A DNA stretch of 64,000 nt from Panonychus citri (lineage: Eukaryota > Arthropoda > Arachnida > Trombidiformes > Tetranychidae). Shown piece after piece: positions 26,532 through 38,900 of the stretch (positions within the stretch are counted from its first letter, which is position 1; each line of letters begins with the position of its first letter). A program made the translations under genes and the position numbers. The stretch is from assembly GCF_014898815.1 (NCBI RefSeq), contig NW_026515433.1:2254501-2318500 (forward strand). The letters run 5' to 3'. The notes beneath the pieces are model-generated. The model did not search any database, was not told where the DNA came from, and saw only the letters and a program-made list of their open reading frames with translations.

Positions 26532-29500
26532 GTGGCAAGCACGGTAACCTCTACATCTACCTGGTCATTGAATTAACCGGTTATCGGAAAACCGATATAA
26601 ACCCAATATTAAACCAGAATAACGGGAAAGTTTACCTGAGATAAATTCTGAATCCAGGATGTCCTCTGATTAATTTCACCTTTAATCATCTTAATTAAGC
26701 TTCACTTATTATCATAATTATCCTTCATCTTTATCATCGTAAAAATTTAATAATTGTTAACAATTATAAAAACTTTTCTTTTTCATTCGTATAATTTGTC
26801 ACAATTTACTTGATTTAGTTAATTTCTGTTCCTCTTCATCTCTCTATCATTATTAACTTTTATTTTAATTGTTGACTAATCATTGATTTCCTTTTATTGA
26901 TTCCAATCCAGTTAATGATATAATCTTTGATATAATCTTAATTGCTATTGATTAAAATTTACCTTAACCACAATTTACTGTTTATGGTAAACATTATATA
27001 AGAAAATTAAATTGTAATCAAATTACACCTTAGATTACAATTTATTAACCAATTAAAGGGATCATATTATAATATATAATATATGTATGAAATTGTATAA
27101 CAATTAAGGTAAAATTTAGTTAATCGTTTAAATTGTTTACATTAGTTTGTTAATTGTGATCAAATAACAACAATTACTTTATAATAATTTATTATTATTA
27201 TCAAGTCTACATAATATATTTGACTTTGCAAAATCAACAGAAGCAAATTGAACAACAATCAAAGTTAATTGTTGTTTATGGATTAACCTAAATCACTATC
27301 TGAGTTAATCAACTGTAACTACGATACTTTGATTAATTATTATCATCAAATAATCAATAATAATAATAAAATGATCAGAGGTTGCGGGTTGGGAGGATGA
27401 AGAGGAAAAAAAAAGTTCTAAACTTTAAGTTTGGATTAATTTTGAATAGAGAAAAAATTTAAAAATAAATTCTATCATCATCTTATCATCCTCATCATCA
27501 TCTTCATCTTCATCTGCCTTAGGTGAACCTAGAACATTAATTTTCAAGGTAAACTGGTCACTGGTCAGGTAAAAATGAGGTCACTCTCTTTGTAACTATT
27601 GAAGGAAAAACTTTACTTTCAAGTTAATCGAAACTATTTTTAAACTTTTTCAAAAGTAATCATCATAATCTATTAACTAAATCAATGAATTGTTGTCATG
27701 TAACAATCAAGGTAAAAGGTATTCTAATTATATATTATTGCCAATGGTAATTAAGTTTCTCTTTGAGTGATAATTGTTGATTTAAATTGACAAGCGAATT
27801 AATTTTTTTTTTCTGTTAAATTGTTGATCAACAATTTCATCTCAGTTTTAATACATTCAATTGGACAAGTAACTTTTAGTTAGCTAAATTGTTAACATGA
27901 TTAAAAGATTCTCGATTAACATGATTTAAGATTAACATCTACACCATTATGATTAGTGAATTAAATTTAATTCAGTTGAGGTAAAAACAAAGAGATGTTG
28001 AAAGTTTCTCTTTCACTTATGGTCAGTTTCTAACTGACCACAATTAGATTTTGTTGATACACGAATTTCAAATTGTAATTGATGATTAATTCTAATTTTC
28101 TTTTACATGTTGATTGTTGTAACAATTAATTTTCTCTCATTTTTTTTTTAATTTGCCTCTTTCTTTCTCTCACCTAAATGTTTACCTTTTTTGTTCACTT
28201 TTAATTGTTGGTAACAATTAGTTGATTAGTTGAAAAGTTTTCCAATCAATTTCAAGTATTGATTTTCCTCTAGTTGATATTAATTTGATTCTACGATTTG
28301 ATTGTTGATCTAATTCTGATCTTTAGGGTATTTTTACCTTTCTCTGGGTCATTTTTGATTATCAATACAATTGGATTCGATTTTATTAGTTAATTGTTGT
28401 TAAATATTGATCGTTGATTGTAACGGTACTTTAGTTAATCATGATAATCAGAAAAAAGAGTAACCAGTTAACTCACGAAATGAACTTTTCAAAGGTGAAA
28501 ATCTAATTTTAGATGAAAATTTTCAATTGAAATTAGAATTGGAATTGATTGAGAAAACTTTTCTTCTATTAAATTGTTGTTAACATCAACTAATTGTTGA
28601 CACTGATTGTTGTGTTAAATTGGTGTAATTTGCAAATTGTATAGTTGAAGTTAAGGTCAAGAAATTAAAAATAAATTCTCAATACAAACAGAAAGAGTTT
28701 TGTTTTTATCACAATCAACACAATTAATTGTTAATCTAATTGTTAAATGAGTTAATCTTTTAAATCAATTAAATTTACATCGTCAAGGTTACAATTTAGA
28801 GAAACAATTAATACTCAATGATTAAAACAAATCACCACCAGTGTTAATCAACAGTAAAAAAAAAAGGTAAACGTTAATTGTTGAAATAATGATTATCTCC
28901 TAAATTAATTACAAGTCTGATGATGATGATTAACCATTAATTTTAATTGCTACAACCTTTAAATTGTCCCAATCGTTGGTAAATTGTTGTTGTGTTTAAT
29001 TTGTTTTCCGCTTTTCATCATTAAAATTAATGATCACAGTTAATACTAAATTACACCTTGATTTAATTTAGCCTCAAGGTAATTAGATGAGATTAATTTA
29101 CTTTGAAATCACAATCAACAATCAATTTCAAGTCTTGATCATTGAGTCGATCAAAATTATCAATTTAAATTCATCTTACAAACTGTTAATTAAATTGATT
29201 CTATTGTAATAATTAGTTAGATTGTTCATCATCATCATCAAATGATTAGCTAATTGTTGGTGATTGATTGATGAACATCAAGATTTATTTCACAATTTTG
29301 TCAAATTAACAAGTTAATTGATACGAATAAGCGAATCCTAATACTATTAGTTAATCAATTCTAATCAATGATTAAATTGTCGACAAAACAATTAAACTCA
29401 ACTGTTAGAAATTCAAATTGGACTCACGTTAGACTTAATCTATGAATCGAATGTAATTAAATTATCTAAACCATAAACTCGAACTTGAAAATAAACTAAT

Positions 29501-29599
29501 CACAATCTTAGAAATCCAATTGTTTTTCTCAAATTTTAATAAACTGAAATTAATTAATTGTCTCTAATCTGTTGATTAGAGTTCTGACCAATAGTTACC

Positions 29600-29985
29600 T
29601 TGGAGCTCACTAGATGGCAATGATCATCTGGTTTTCTATTGAGTTAAGAAGAGTCGATAACCGAAATCGAAAATTTAACCGGATTTATGGTTGATAATCG
29701 ATTTTTCATTAACAATCTAATTGAATATAAGAAAATAATCGATTTGAATAATCGAAGTTAACATTGGGCTTATGAGAGAATAAAAAGTTCGATGTTCGTT
29801 AATCGAAGAGAATCGGTTAATATAAATCGATTATTTTGAACAGGGAAATTTTCATTCGCGGTGAGTGAGAAGAGGGAAAACATTAGCCCGGGTCTTTCCA
29901 TCAGATAAACAATGATTGAGTTGATTTGTTTTCTTTTTTAATTGTTCTTCTAATTGCCTGTGATTTACTTTGATTCTTTTTAATT
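29600..29985 (+). promoter_or_regulatory. Upstream/5'-UTR region of Dbf4 copy 1 (duplicated)
   Basis: From about 29700 to 29965 this DNA is nearly identical to 32930-33165 upstream of copy 2. Both contain a candidate 5'-UTR splice donor, TTCGCG|GTGAGTG, at 29861 (33081 in copy 2), and a shared AGCCCGGG element. Copy 2 has an acceptor CTTAG at 33191-33195 just before its ATG. The aligned site in copy 1 has lost the AG. Confidence 0.55.
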
Positions 29986-32006
29986 ATGTTTCAAGATTCG
30001 GTTACTAAACATCCGTTGAAGAAACGAGTCTTTTACCTCGATGTGAAAAGTCACCAGAATAGAAACAGATTGAAATCTTATTTGACCAAATTAGGAGGGG
30101 TAAGTGATTATTTTTTTATTCTCTTTCGTTTTTTTTTCTATTCTAAATTCAATGTGCCTTTTTTATTCGGTTTCCTTTTTTTTGTCACATGTATTCTAAT
30201 GTGCTTTGTCTGTTTATGTTGGTTTTTGTTCTCCTCTTGCAGTTGGTCAGTGAATTTCTTGATTCAAAAGAGGTGAGATATCTGATTACTGATCGACAAT
30301 CGAAAGATTTGGTAAGAGAAAAAATTCCAAATGGTCAAGATGGACCAACTCAAGGAATTACACCAAGTAAAAAGGTTAACGATTTATTGGTGAGTAAAAA
30401 ATTCTTTATATATATTCTATCCCGCCATTGGAAACCATATCTTTATGATTTTTTTTATCTTATTTATTGTATTCATTTTCTCTTTGTTTTTGTTTTAGCC
30501 TCGGGGTAAACAATTCGCACTTGCTGCTCAACCTCCTCCTAGTAGTAATACAACAAATGAACATAATATCGATGTTATCGAACTTGCTAATCGTCGTGGT
30601 ATCAAAATATTGTCAGCACAAACTTTTATAGAATTTTGTCTGGGTTATATTAATGAGAAAGATAAATTACCTTCTCGTCAGTCATCAAGCTCAACAAAGA
30701 CTATTACTTATTTTAAGGGAAATTTTATTAAAGTTGAAGAAATGGAAGAAAAATATAAACCTTCTGCAAAAATATTCACAGAATGGCCTCAAATATATGT
30801 AAACACTGATCCATTTGTGTGTCCATTCATCCCACCTTCAAAAGTGAAAAGAACCTCATCAATTGGTGATATAAATAATGCAAGAAATAATAACAATAAT
30901 CCAACAACAAATGAAACTGGTGGATTAGCCAATTTATCTAGTAAAATGCCTCCAACACCCGAACTGCGTGGTGATACACCGAAACCAAGTACAAATCAAC
31001 GGATTAATGATCTCAGAATAAATAATGGACCAGTTCGGAAACCAGATACTTTGCAATATTGTGAGATATGTGGAATAACATTTATAAACATGAATGAGGT
31101 AAGTTAATCATTTGAAAACGATCATAATTAAGTATAATAATAATCTAATTCACTATGTTTCTGGTTGTTTTTTAGCATATCGCTTCTAATACACATCAAA
31201 GTCATCTTAAACAAGAAGATAATTTTAAAGATTTATTCAATGTGATGAAGTCTCTACCAAAGTGGATTGAGGATGATGAAGAAATTCAAAATGTTCCAAG
31301 TGACAATAGCATTTGTGATTCATCTTATCCTGTTTATCCATCTCTAACACCACCCACATCATCAAAACTAATCACACTCACCCCTGGATCGACAACCGTT
31401 AAAGCAATCGGGAATAAGACAAGTGTTAAAGCCTTTTTATCTTTGCATGATCTTTACAACAACAACAACAACAACAAAATCAATTCTAGTTTAAAGGTAA
31501 ACTATCAAAATGATGGATCTGTAACATCAGCAATGAGAAAAAAGATCAGCATCCTGGGAAACAGCAACAATAATAATAACGCCAACAACATTGCCGCCAA
31601 TGTGAATGTACAAAATTCCCGAAATAATCACAGTTTCAAAATCGCTAATCTAATCTACAATAATAACAACAATAATCACAATAATCATAACAATAATCAT
31701 AATAATGATACAAGTGAGAAACGTAAAATAATTGGAACCAAATTAGTGGATAAATTTAATTTTGATCAATTGTTCAGTGATGATGAAGATGAAACTGGTG
31801 ATGATATGGTGGAAGCATCTTGTTTCACTCCTCCACTTTTACCACCTTTACTATACCCGGAACTGGATATTCCTGAAGAGAATCTAAAAGATCAATCGAT
31901 TAAAGATCATTTTGATGTGGAAAATGGTAACTACACTGATGCGGAATATGATTTCGACGAGGAACTGTTCGCTTCTTTCGAGAAAGATGTATCTGTTGAG
32001 TTTTAG
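29986..32006 (+). CDS. Dbf4: Dbf4-type regulatory subunit of Cdc7 kinase, copy 1
   Basis: Dbf4 activates Cdc7, which phosphorylates the MCM helicase at replication origins in the nucleus. Four exons: 29986-30099, 30243-30389, 30499-31098 and 31176-32006, all phase 0, giving 563 residues. Motif N (BRCT-like) spans residues about 10-65 (KRVFYLDVKSHQNRNRLKSY; then VSEFLDSKE). Motif M is about 155-195 (GNFIKVEEMEEKYKP; CPFIPPSKVKR). Motif C, the DBF4 zinc finger, is split by intron 3: CEICG (Cys275, Cys278) and HIASNTHQSH (His288, His294), followed by DNFKDLF. The C-terminal third is Asn-rich with an acidic end (FSDDEDETGDDM). A near-identical paralogue follows 1.2 kb downstream. The start ATG is chosen by alignment with copy 2. 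It is unsure, because a first-AG splice in the 5' UTR would fall at TTTCAAG and skip this ATG. Confidence 0.92.
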
Positions 32007-33208
32007 AAAAAGAAAAGCTAAGGTTTAATCCAATCAACGATTAACTCTTCCAATCAACTCAATCAAACTGAAACAATCATAAAATGTAACTAATTAACAA
32101 GCTCTTTTTTCTCACTGGATTAACGATAATCATCAACACAATCAACTTTTTCTTTGCCGATTTAATAATAATTCATATGTATAAAATTGTGAAAAATCAA
32201 GTCTTTTTCAATTCTTGACGATAAAAATGAGAATTCAACTTAAAGTGAGTTCAGAATTTATTATTTATTACTTTACTTTTTGACCTTAAACTCTTATACA
32301 ATTAAAAGGATATCAAGCCAATCAAAGAATAAGTTAATTGTTGTTAAAAAAGAATAACAATAAACCAAACAATCTATTATTCATTATCCGCAATTAACAA
32401 ATCATCACATAGAGTTACTATTAAGCTGAGTGCCGGTCAATTTGCCAATTTTCAATTTCCACCGCCGGTGATTGATGAACAACCGCTGATCGTAATTAAG
32501 TTGACTTGGACCATGAATCATCTTCGGCTTCCATTGAATTAGACTCATAAATCTAAGCTGAAATTTTTCAATTACAATTGAAATAGATTGAGAAAACTTT
32601 TCTTCTTTCCTTCTAATGTTATAGTTGTTGAAATCAACTAATTGTTGACACTGATTGTTGTGCTAAATTGGTGTAATTTGCAAATTGTATAGCTGAAGTT
32701 AAGGTCAAGAAATTAAAAATAAATTCTCAATACAAACAAATACAAAGAGTTTTATTTTTATCACCATCATCACAATCAACGAAATTAATCTTTTGATAAA
32801 TCAGTTAATCTCATAAATCATTTTTAATTAATTTATGGGTTACCAGGCAATTCACTAGATGGCAATGATGATCATTTTTCTGTCGGTTGAAAGTTTAATC
32901 GGATTTATGATTGATGATCGATTTTTCATTAACAATCTAATTGAATGTAAGAAAATAATCGATTTGAATAATCGAAGTTAACATTGGGCTTATGAGAGAA
33001 TAAAAAGTTCGATGTTCGTTAATCGAAGAGAATCGGTTAATATAAATCGATTATTTTGAACAGGGAAATTTTCATTCGCGGTGAGTGAGAAGAGGGAAAA
33101 CATTAGCCCGGGTCTTTCCATCAGATAAACAATGATTGAGTTGATTTGTTTTCTTTTTTAAATTGTTTAATTGTTTTAACCTGTGATTGTCTTAGGCTTT
33201 TTGGAATT
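32007..33208. other. Spacer between the two Dbf4 copies (duplication junction)
   Basis: It holds, in order, 3' flank shared with copy 2 (to about 32090), unique AT-rich DNA, a decayed piece of the Elk C-terminal exon (about 32405-32545), a block matching 28540-28700 (about 32570-32760), and the promoter block matching 29700-29965. The mosaic records the tandem duplication and later deletions. Confidence 0.75.
32405..32545 (-). pseudogene. Fragment of Elk channel C-terminal exon
   Basis: The stretch CACCGCCGGTG-A-TGATGAACAACCGCTGATCG and, further on, TCTTCGGCTTCCATTGAA match the Elk coding exon at about 36440-36540 with scattered substitutions and small deletions. An earlier piece (GAGTTACTATTAAGCTGAGTG) matches 36320-36345. 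It is too short and too altered to code. It most likely came along when Dbf4 and the adjacent Elk 3' end were duplicated. Confidence 0.8.
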
Positions 33209-35225
33209 ATGGATAAAGATTCAGTTTCCAAACATCCATTTAAGAAACGAGTCTTTTACCTCGATGTGAAAAGTCACCAGAATAGAAACAGATTGAAATC
33301 TTATTTAACCAAATTAGGAGGGGTAAGTGATTATTTTTTTTTATTCTCTTTCGTTTTTTTTTCTATTCTAAATTCAATGTGCTTTGTTTTATTCTTTTCT
33401 GGCAGTTGGTTAGTGAATTTCTTGATTCAAAAGAAGTGAAATATGTGATTACTGATCGACAATCGAGAGATCAGTTGTTGAGAGATAAATTAACTAATGG
33501 TCAGGAAGCACCACCACAAGGAACAACACCAAGTAAAAAGATTAATGATTTATTGGTGAGTCGATTATTTTTTTTTATATTCTGTCCTGTGTGTATTGTT
33601 TGATGGAACCATATCTTTGTATTATTATTCTTTTATCTCATTTGTGTTATCTCTTTCTATCTCTTTGTTTTTGTTTTAGCCTCGGGGTAAACAATTCGCA
33701 CTTGCTGCTCAACCTCTTCCCAGCAGTAGTAATACAAATGAACATAATATCGATGTTATCGAACTTGCTAATCGTCGTGGTATCAAAATATTGTCAGCAC
33801 AAACATTTTTAGAATTTTGTCTTCAATATATTGATGAAAGAGACAAATTAACTTCTCGTAAGCCAATAACCTCACAAAAAGCTGTTAAATATTTTCAAGG
33901 AAATTTTATCAAAGTTGAGGATATGGAAGAAAAATATAAACCTTCTTACAGACAATTCACAGAATGGCCTCAAATATATGTCGATACTGAGCCAGTTGTG
34001 TGTCCATTCATCCCACCTTCAAAAGTGAAAAGAACCTCATCAATTGGTGATATAAATAATGCAAGAAATAATAACAATAATCCAACAACAAATGAAACTG
34101 GTGGATTAGCCAATTTATCTAGTAAAATGCCTCCAACACCCGAACTGCGTGGTGATACACCGAAACCAAGTACAAATCAACGGATTAATGATCTCAGAAT
34201 AAATAATGGACCAGTTCGGAAACCAGATACTTTGCAATATTGTGAGATATGTGGAATAACATTTATAAACATGAATGAAGTAAGTTAATCATTTGAAAAC
34301 GATCATAATTAAGTATAATAATAATAATAATAATCTAATTCGTTATGTTTCTGATTGTTTTTTGTTTTTTTGTTTTTTTGTTTTTTAGCATATCGCTTCT
34401 AATACACATCAAAGTCATCTTAAACAAGAAGATAATTTTAAAGATTTATTCAATGTGATGAAGTCTCTACCAAAGTGGATTGAGGATGATGAAGAAATTC
34501 AAAATGTTCCAAGTGACAATAGCATTTGTGATTCATCTTATCCTGTTTATCCATCTCTAACACCACCCACATCATCAAAACTAATCACACTCACCCCTGG
34601 ATCGACAACCGTTAAAGCAATCGGGAATAAGACAAGTGTTAAAGCCTTTTTATCTTTGCATGATCTTTACAACAACAACAACAACAACAAAATCAATTCT
34701 AGTTTAAAGGTAAACTATCAAAATGATGGATCTGTAACATCAGCAATGAGAAAAAAGATCAGCATCCTGGGAAACAGCAACAATAATAATAACGCCAACA
34801 ACATTGCCGCCAACGTGAATGTACAAAATTCCCGAAATAATCACAGTTTCAAAATCGCTAATCTAATCTACAATAATAACAACAATAATCACAATAATCA
34901 CAATAATCATAATCATAATAATAATGATACAAGTGAGAAACGTAAAATAATTGGAACCAAATTAGTGGATAAATTCAACTTTGATCAATTGTTCAGTGAT
35001 GATGAAGATGAAACTGGTGATGATATGGTGGAAGCATCTTGTTTCACTCCTCCACTTTTACCACCTTTACTATACCCGGAACTTGATATTCCTGAAGAGA
35101 ATCTAAAAGATCAATCGATTAAAGATCATTTTGATGTGGAAAATGGTAACTACACTGATGCGGAATATGATTTCGACGAGGAACTGTTCGCTTCTTTCGA
35201 GAAAGATGTATCTGTTGAGTTTTAG
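33209..35225 (+). CDS. Dbf4: Dbf4-type regulatory subunit of Cdc7 kinase, copy 2
   Basis: Tandem paralogue of the gene at 29986, with the same role expected. Exons are 33209-33322, 33406-33555, 33680-34279 and 34389-35225, all phase 0, 566 residues. It begins MDKDSVSKHPF; a 5'-UTR acceptor (TTGTCTTAG) lies just upstream, so this start is better supported than that of copy 1. Motif N (KRVFYLDVKSHQNRNRLKSY), motif M (GNFIKVEDMEEKYKP) and the motif C zinc finger (CEICG ... HIASNTHQSH) are all intact. From CPFIPPSKVKR to the stop the protein equals copy 1 except for small differences in an Asn/His run. Before that point there are many replacements, for example LQYIDERDKLTSRKPITSQ against GYINEKDKLPSRQSSSSTK. 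Intron 3 carries longer T and TAA runs than in copy 1. Confidence 0.94.
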
Positions 35226-35525
35226 AAAAAGAAAAGCTAAGATTTAATCCAATCAACAATTAACTCTTCCAATCAACTCAATCAAACTGAAACAATCATA
35301 AAATGTAACTAAATGAAATGATTGTTTAAAAACTCATTGTTTCAACTTAAATATTAATCATATTTATCAGGTACATAAATGGTTAATGAAATTTACATTA
35401 AATTGTAATAATAGATTTCGAGTGATAAATGATAATTATAATCATTATATTTATAATATTATATATCGATCACAATTTTAGAACAATTTTTATTATCAGA
35501 ACTTTTTCTCCTTGTTAATTGTTGA

Positions 35526-35915
35526 TCACAATTCAGTTGATAGTTTCCGTCTAACTGAAATTGTGGTTGTTGCGGTTGATGATGATGAGGAAGAAGATGA
35601 TGTAGTTAAATTACCATAATCAATATTAATTGCACATTGATCTAAACCTTCATTAACTGTATTAACAGAGACTTGACCAGAATTGAATTGATTAGGAATT
35701 GATCGCAATTGATTAGGATTAATTGCTCGATTATCAATTAATTGACCAACATTAGTTAATCCTGTCGATTGGTTTGCTGTTATTATTGTCGATGATGAAG
35801 ATAATGATGATGATGGAATTGCTGTTAATGGTAAAGTGTAACAAGGTGAATAAGATGAGAGATTGTTGTTGTTGTTGTTGATGTGATAATCTGTTGATGA
35901 TTGTTGATGATGATT
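35526..35915 (-). other. Alternative-frame C-terminus next to the Elk stop
   Basis: This 129-codon open frame overlaps the last part of the Elk exon but is shifted relative to it. It reads as Ser/Asn/Thr-rich sequence (SSYSPCYTLPLTAI, then GLTNVGQLIDNRAINPNQL) of the same style as the rest of the Elk tail. The current Elk frame instead ends in an unusual hydrophobic run. This frame opens just after a TAG at 35916-35918 and has no start of its own. It is probably the true Elk C-terminus, reached by a small unrecognised intron, or separated by an indel. Confidence 0.5.
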
Positions 35916-38900
35916 CTAATTGCATTGGAAGAGGAGGAGATGAAGATGAAGATGATTCAGCCAACCCCAAGTTCCAACTATTTCGTGAACCTTTAAAGGG
36001 AGAAACGTCCCTGGAAGATGTGATACTTTGAATGGTAAGAGAATTTTTTAAAACTGAATCATCTGAAATACTTTCAGAATCCTCAGTATTCCGGTGATAA
36101 TGTAAACCCATCAGGTGTCTAACTTTATCTTCATTGGATGAAGATGATGAATAACCCGAATTGGGTGGCGGTGAACCAGAATCGTTTAGTTTTGCAAGTA
36201 ACTCATCGAGTAGGCATCGATCGGTTTGAGTAGCACTTGAGGTTTGTAATGAATGACGATGATGATTATTGGTGTTAATTGTTGTCTTATTATGATGATG
36301 ATGGTGATTGATTTCCATTGAGTTATTATTACGCTGAGTGATTAGTGATGAATTCACGGAATCAGAATTAGTCGATGGTTCATCTAAAAGTCCTGATCGA
36401 AGGTTGGAATCAATTGGATACATTGGTAAATTTGTTCCAACGGCACCGCCGGTGACTGATGAACAACCGCTGATCGTGGTCAAGTTAACTTCGGTTGTGA
36501 TTCCACCGCTGACTGAATCGTCTTCGGCTTCCATTGAAAGAGGACCTCCGCCGATGGAAGCCGATCCACGAGGTGATCCTGTTGAAAGAGCACTTGCAAT
36601 TGATCCGTCAGATTTGCCGCTTAATTCACCGAGTGATTGAGTCTTGTCGATTATTCGACCTCGTCCCGTTGTTCTTTCATGATGGTGATGATGATGATGA
36701 TGACAAGAAGAATCGTTGGAAGATAATTTCTGTAAAAGTGTTAATGTTAATCTCATATCATTGGAAAGTCGAGCGACATCTTGACGAATTGAATTCATTT
36801 GTCCATCGATACGTTCAATTGATTCTCGATCGGATGAAGAATCGGTTCGAATCATTTTGTTTCCTTCTTTGATTGGATTTTTCTTTTCTCTCCGGCCACT
36901 TTTACCTTCGTTTGATTTTCTGGTTGGTGGTGATTCCAAATTCCCGTGATGATGGTTACTCGTGGCTGGAGATTTACCTCCGGTGTTGGAAGAAGAACCA
37001 GTAAACTTTAATGCTGATCTTCGTGTTGGATTTGGTTGATTGATCGGTGATCGATTGGAGTCACAAAGTAAATTGTCAACTTGTTGCCCACCCGATGATT
37101 CATTTCCAAGTAAATTCCATGTTCGAGTTCCAGATCGACTTCGAGCTCTCAGGCCAAGAGGCGGTGATGCCACCGGAGGTGAACCTGATTCACTCTCATC
37201 ATCAGACCGACTTTTATCCGTAATATTTACACCAATTTGCTCTTCTCTATCATCTTCTTCCTCATCTTCATCATTACCTTGATTATCATCATCTTCATCC
37301 GCTTCTTCCTCCTCATCATCTTCATCATCCTCAGAAATTGAAGGAAGTGTCAATGAATGAGCAGGATGAAGACCACCACCACCACCACCACCAAACCCAT
37401 CTCCTCGTCCACCTCCACCTCCACCAAGACCACCACCTCCTCCTCCTCCACCACCACCAAAGAATCCTACCCCATAGGCATCATCATGACCTTCTCTCAA
37501 ATTAAAGGTAAGATCGTGAATAATTTCCGTGCAAAAAGTTTCAGCAAACTCGGGATACAATTTAAGTACCTCAAGTAGGCCACTTATGTGTATAGATTTG
37601 AGGTCACAATAGGTTAAAGCTTTAACATCACTTGACGATTTAATCAATGCTTCCGGATTAAGGGAGGAGGGAATATCACAGCCGACAAGATCACCTTTAC
37701 CAAGAATGGCCACAACCATTGAATTTTGCAAAACCTCCATAGACCCGTTACAGACCAGGTAAATATATGAAAGTGCATCTCCATCATGAAGTAAATACTC
37801 ACCGGGAGCACAAAAGTTACTCTTTATGTGCCTTGAAAGTAACTTAAGGCATCCCTGCGGCGCTGTTTCAAATATGGGCAATGAAAGGATTTCTCGGTGT
37901 AAATGTAACGAAACATCACCACGAAGTTCATCAGGAAATTCACGAAGAATCTGAACAAAAGAAAAGAAAAATGAAAAAGGTGAGAAAACAACACGAAAAA
38001 AACGAGAAAAAAAAGATTATCGATTCCATCGAGTGAACATTGATGATGATAGAAAACAATCAACATAAGAAAAATCATTTAATCGATAATCTGATGATAA
38101 TCGGTTGATAACATTTTCCAATTAGAAATCAAGGAAAAAATAGAAGAAAACAGATCAAGTGTAAATAGCTTATTCTCACTAATTGTCGAGCAATTTGTTG
38201 AACAATCGATCAACTAAACGATCCTAAACTTTTTCTTTTTCTCGATGATTAGTTTTCGATACTAATAATATATTATCATCATCTATTCCTCGATATTATG
38301 ATAAGAGAAAATTTCGTTTATAAGTTGATGTATAATTTTTTTCTTCGTTCGAACCTCGTTAGCATCGATTCCGTGATTAAGTGACCAAGTCGTTTGAAAA
38401 TATTCGGTCATTCGTTGGCGTAACTGTTTGGGTAACTGATGGAGGCGGAAAAACTCCTTAAGGTCACGAAGTTTGGTCTGATATTGTGAACGACGGGCAT
38501 ACATCCGTTGGATTATCGCGGTTACATTACCGAAAACAACGGCGTGCATAAGAGCACCGATCAGCATACTAAAGACTGAGAATATCTTTTCGGCATTGGT
38601 GTTAGCGGCCACATTACCGAAACCAACGCTCGTAAGGCTACTTGTAGTGAAGTAAAGGGCAGTTGTGTAGGCAGAGTACATGTCCGATGTATTGTAAACA
38701 TCGTAACTTAAACGATTAGAAAGTTGAGGAATCCAACCTGATGAGAAAATCGAAGAGAGAAAAAAATTGGAAAATTTTCATTATCATTCTGATAATAAAT
38801 ATAAAACGATAACATTACGATAATATTTCATTCCTATCTTCATCTTCCCTCATGATGATTGATGATAACAATTCAATTGTTACCTCATCACTTTTTTTTT

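Larger units (their letters stand above)
25671..29985. other. Spacer between ASPP and the first Dbf4 gene
   Basis: The two genes are divergent, so this holds both promoters. It contains long AG/CT-rich stretches (25680-26450), a GATGAAGAT/GAGGAT array (about 26470-26530) and AT-rich DNA. A possible ASPP 5' donor (ATGTT|GTAAGT, minus strand, about 25986) has no convincing partner acceptor. The block 28540-28700 is repeated near 32570-32760 as part of the Dbf4 duplication. Confidence 0.55.

Noticed and set aside
36338..37282. Plus-strand frames antisense to the Elk tail exon
   Set aside because: They are shadows of the Elk coding strand with no domain content.
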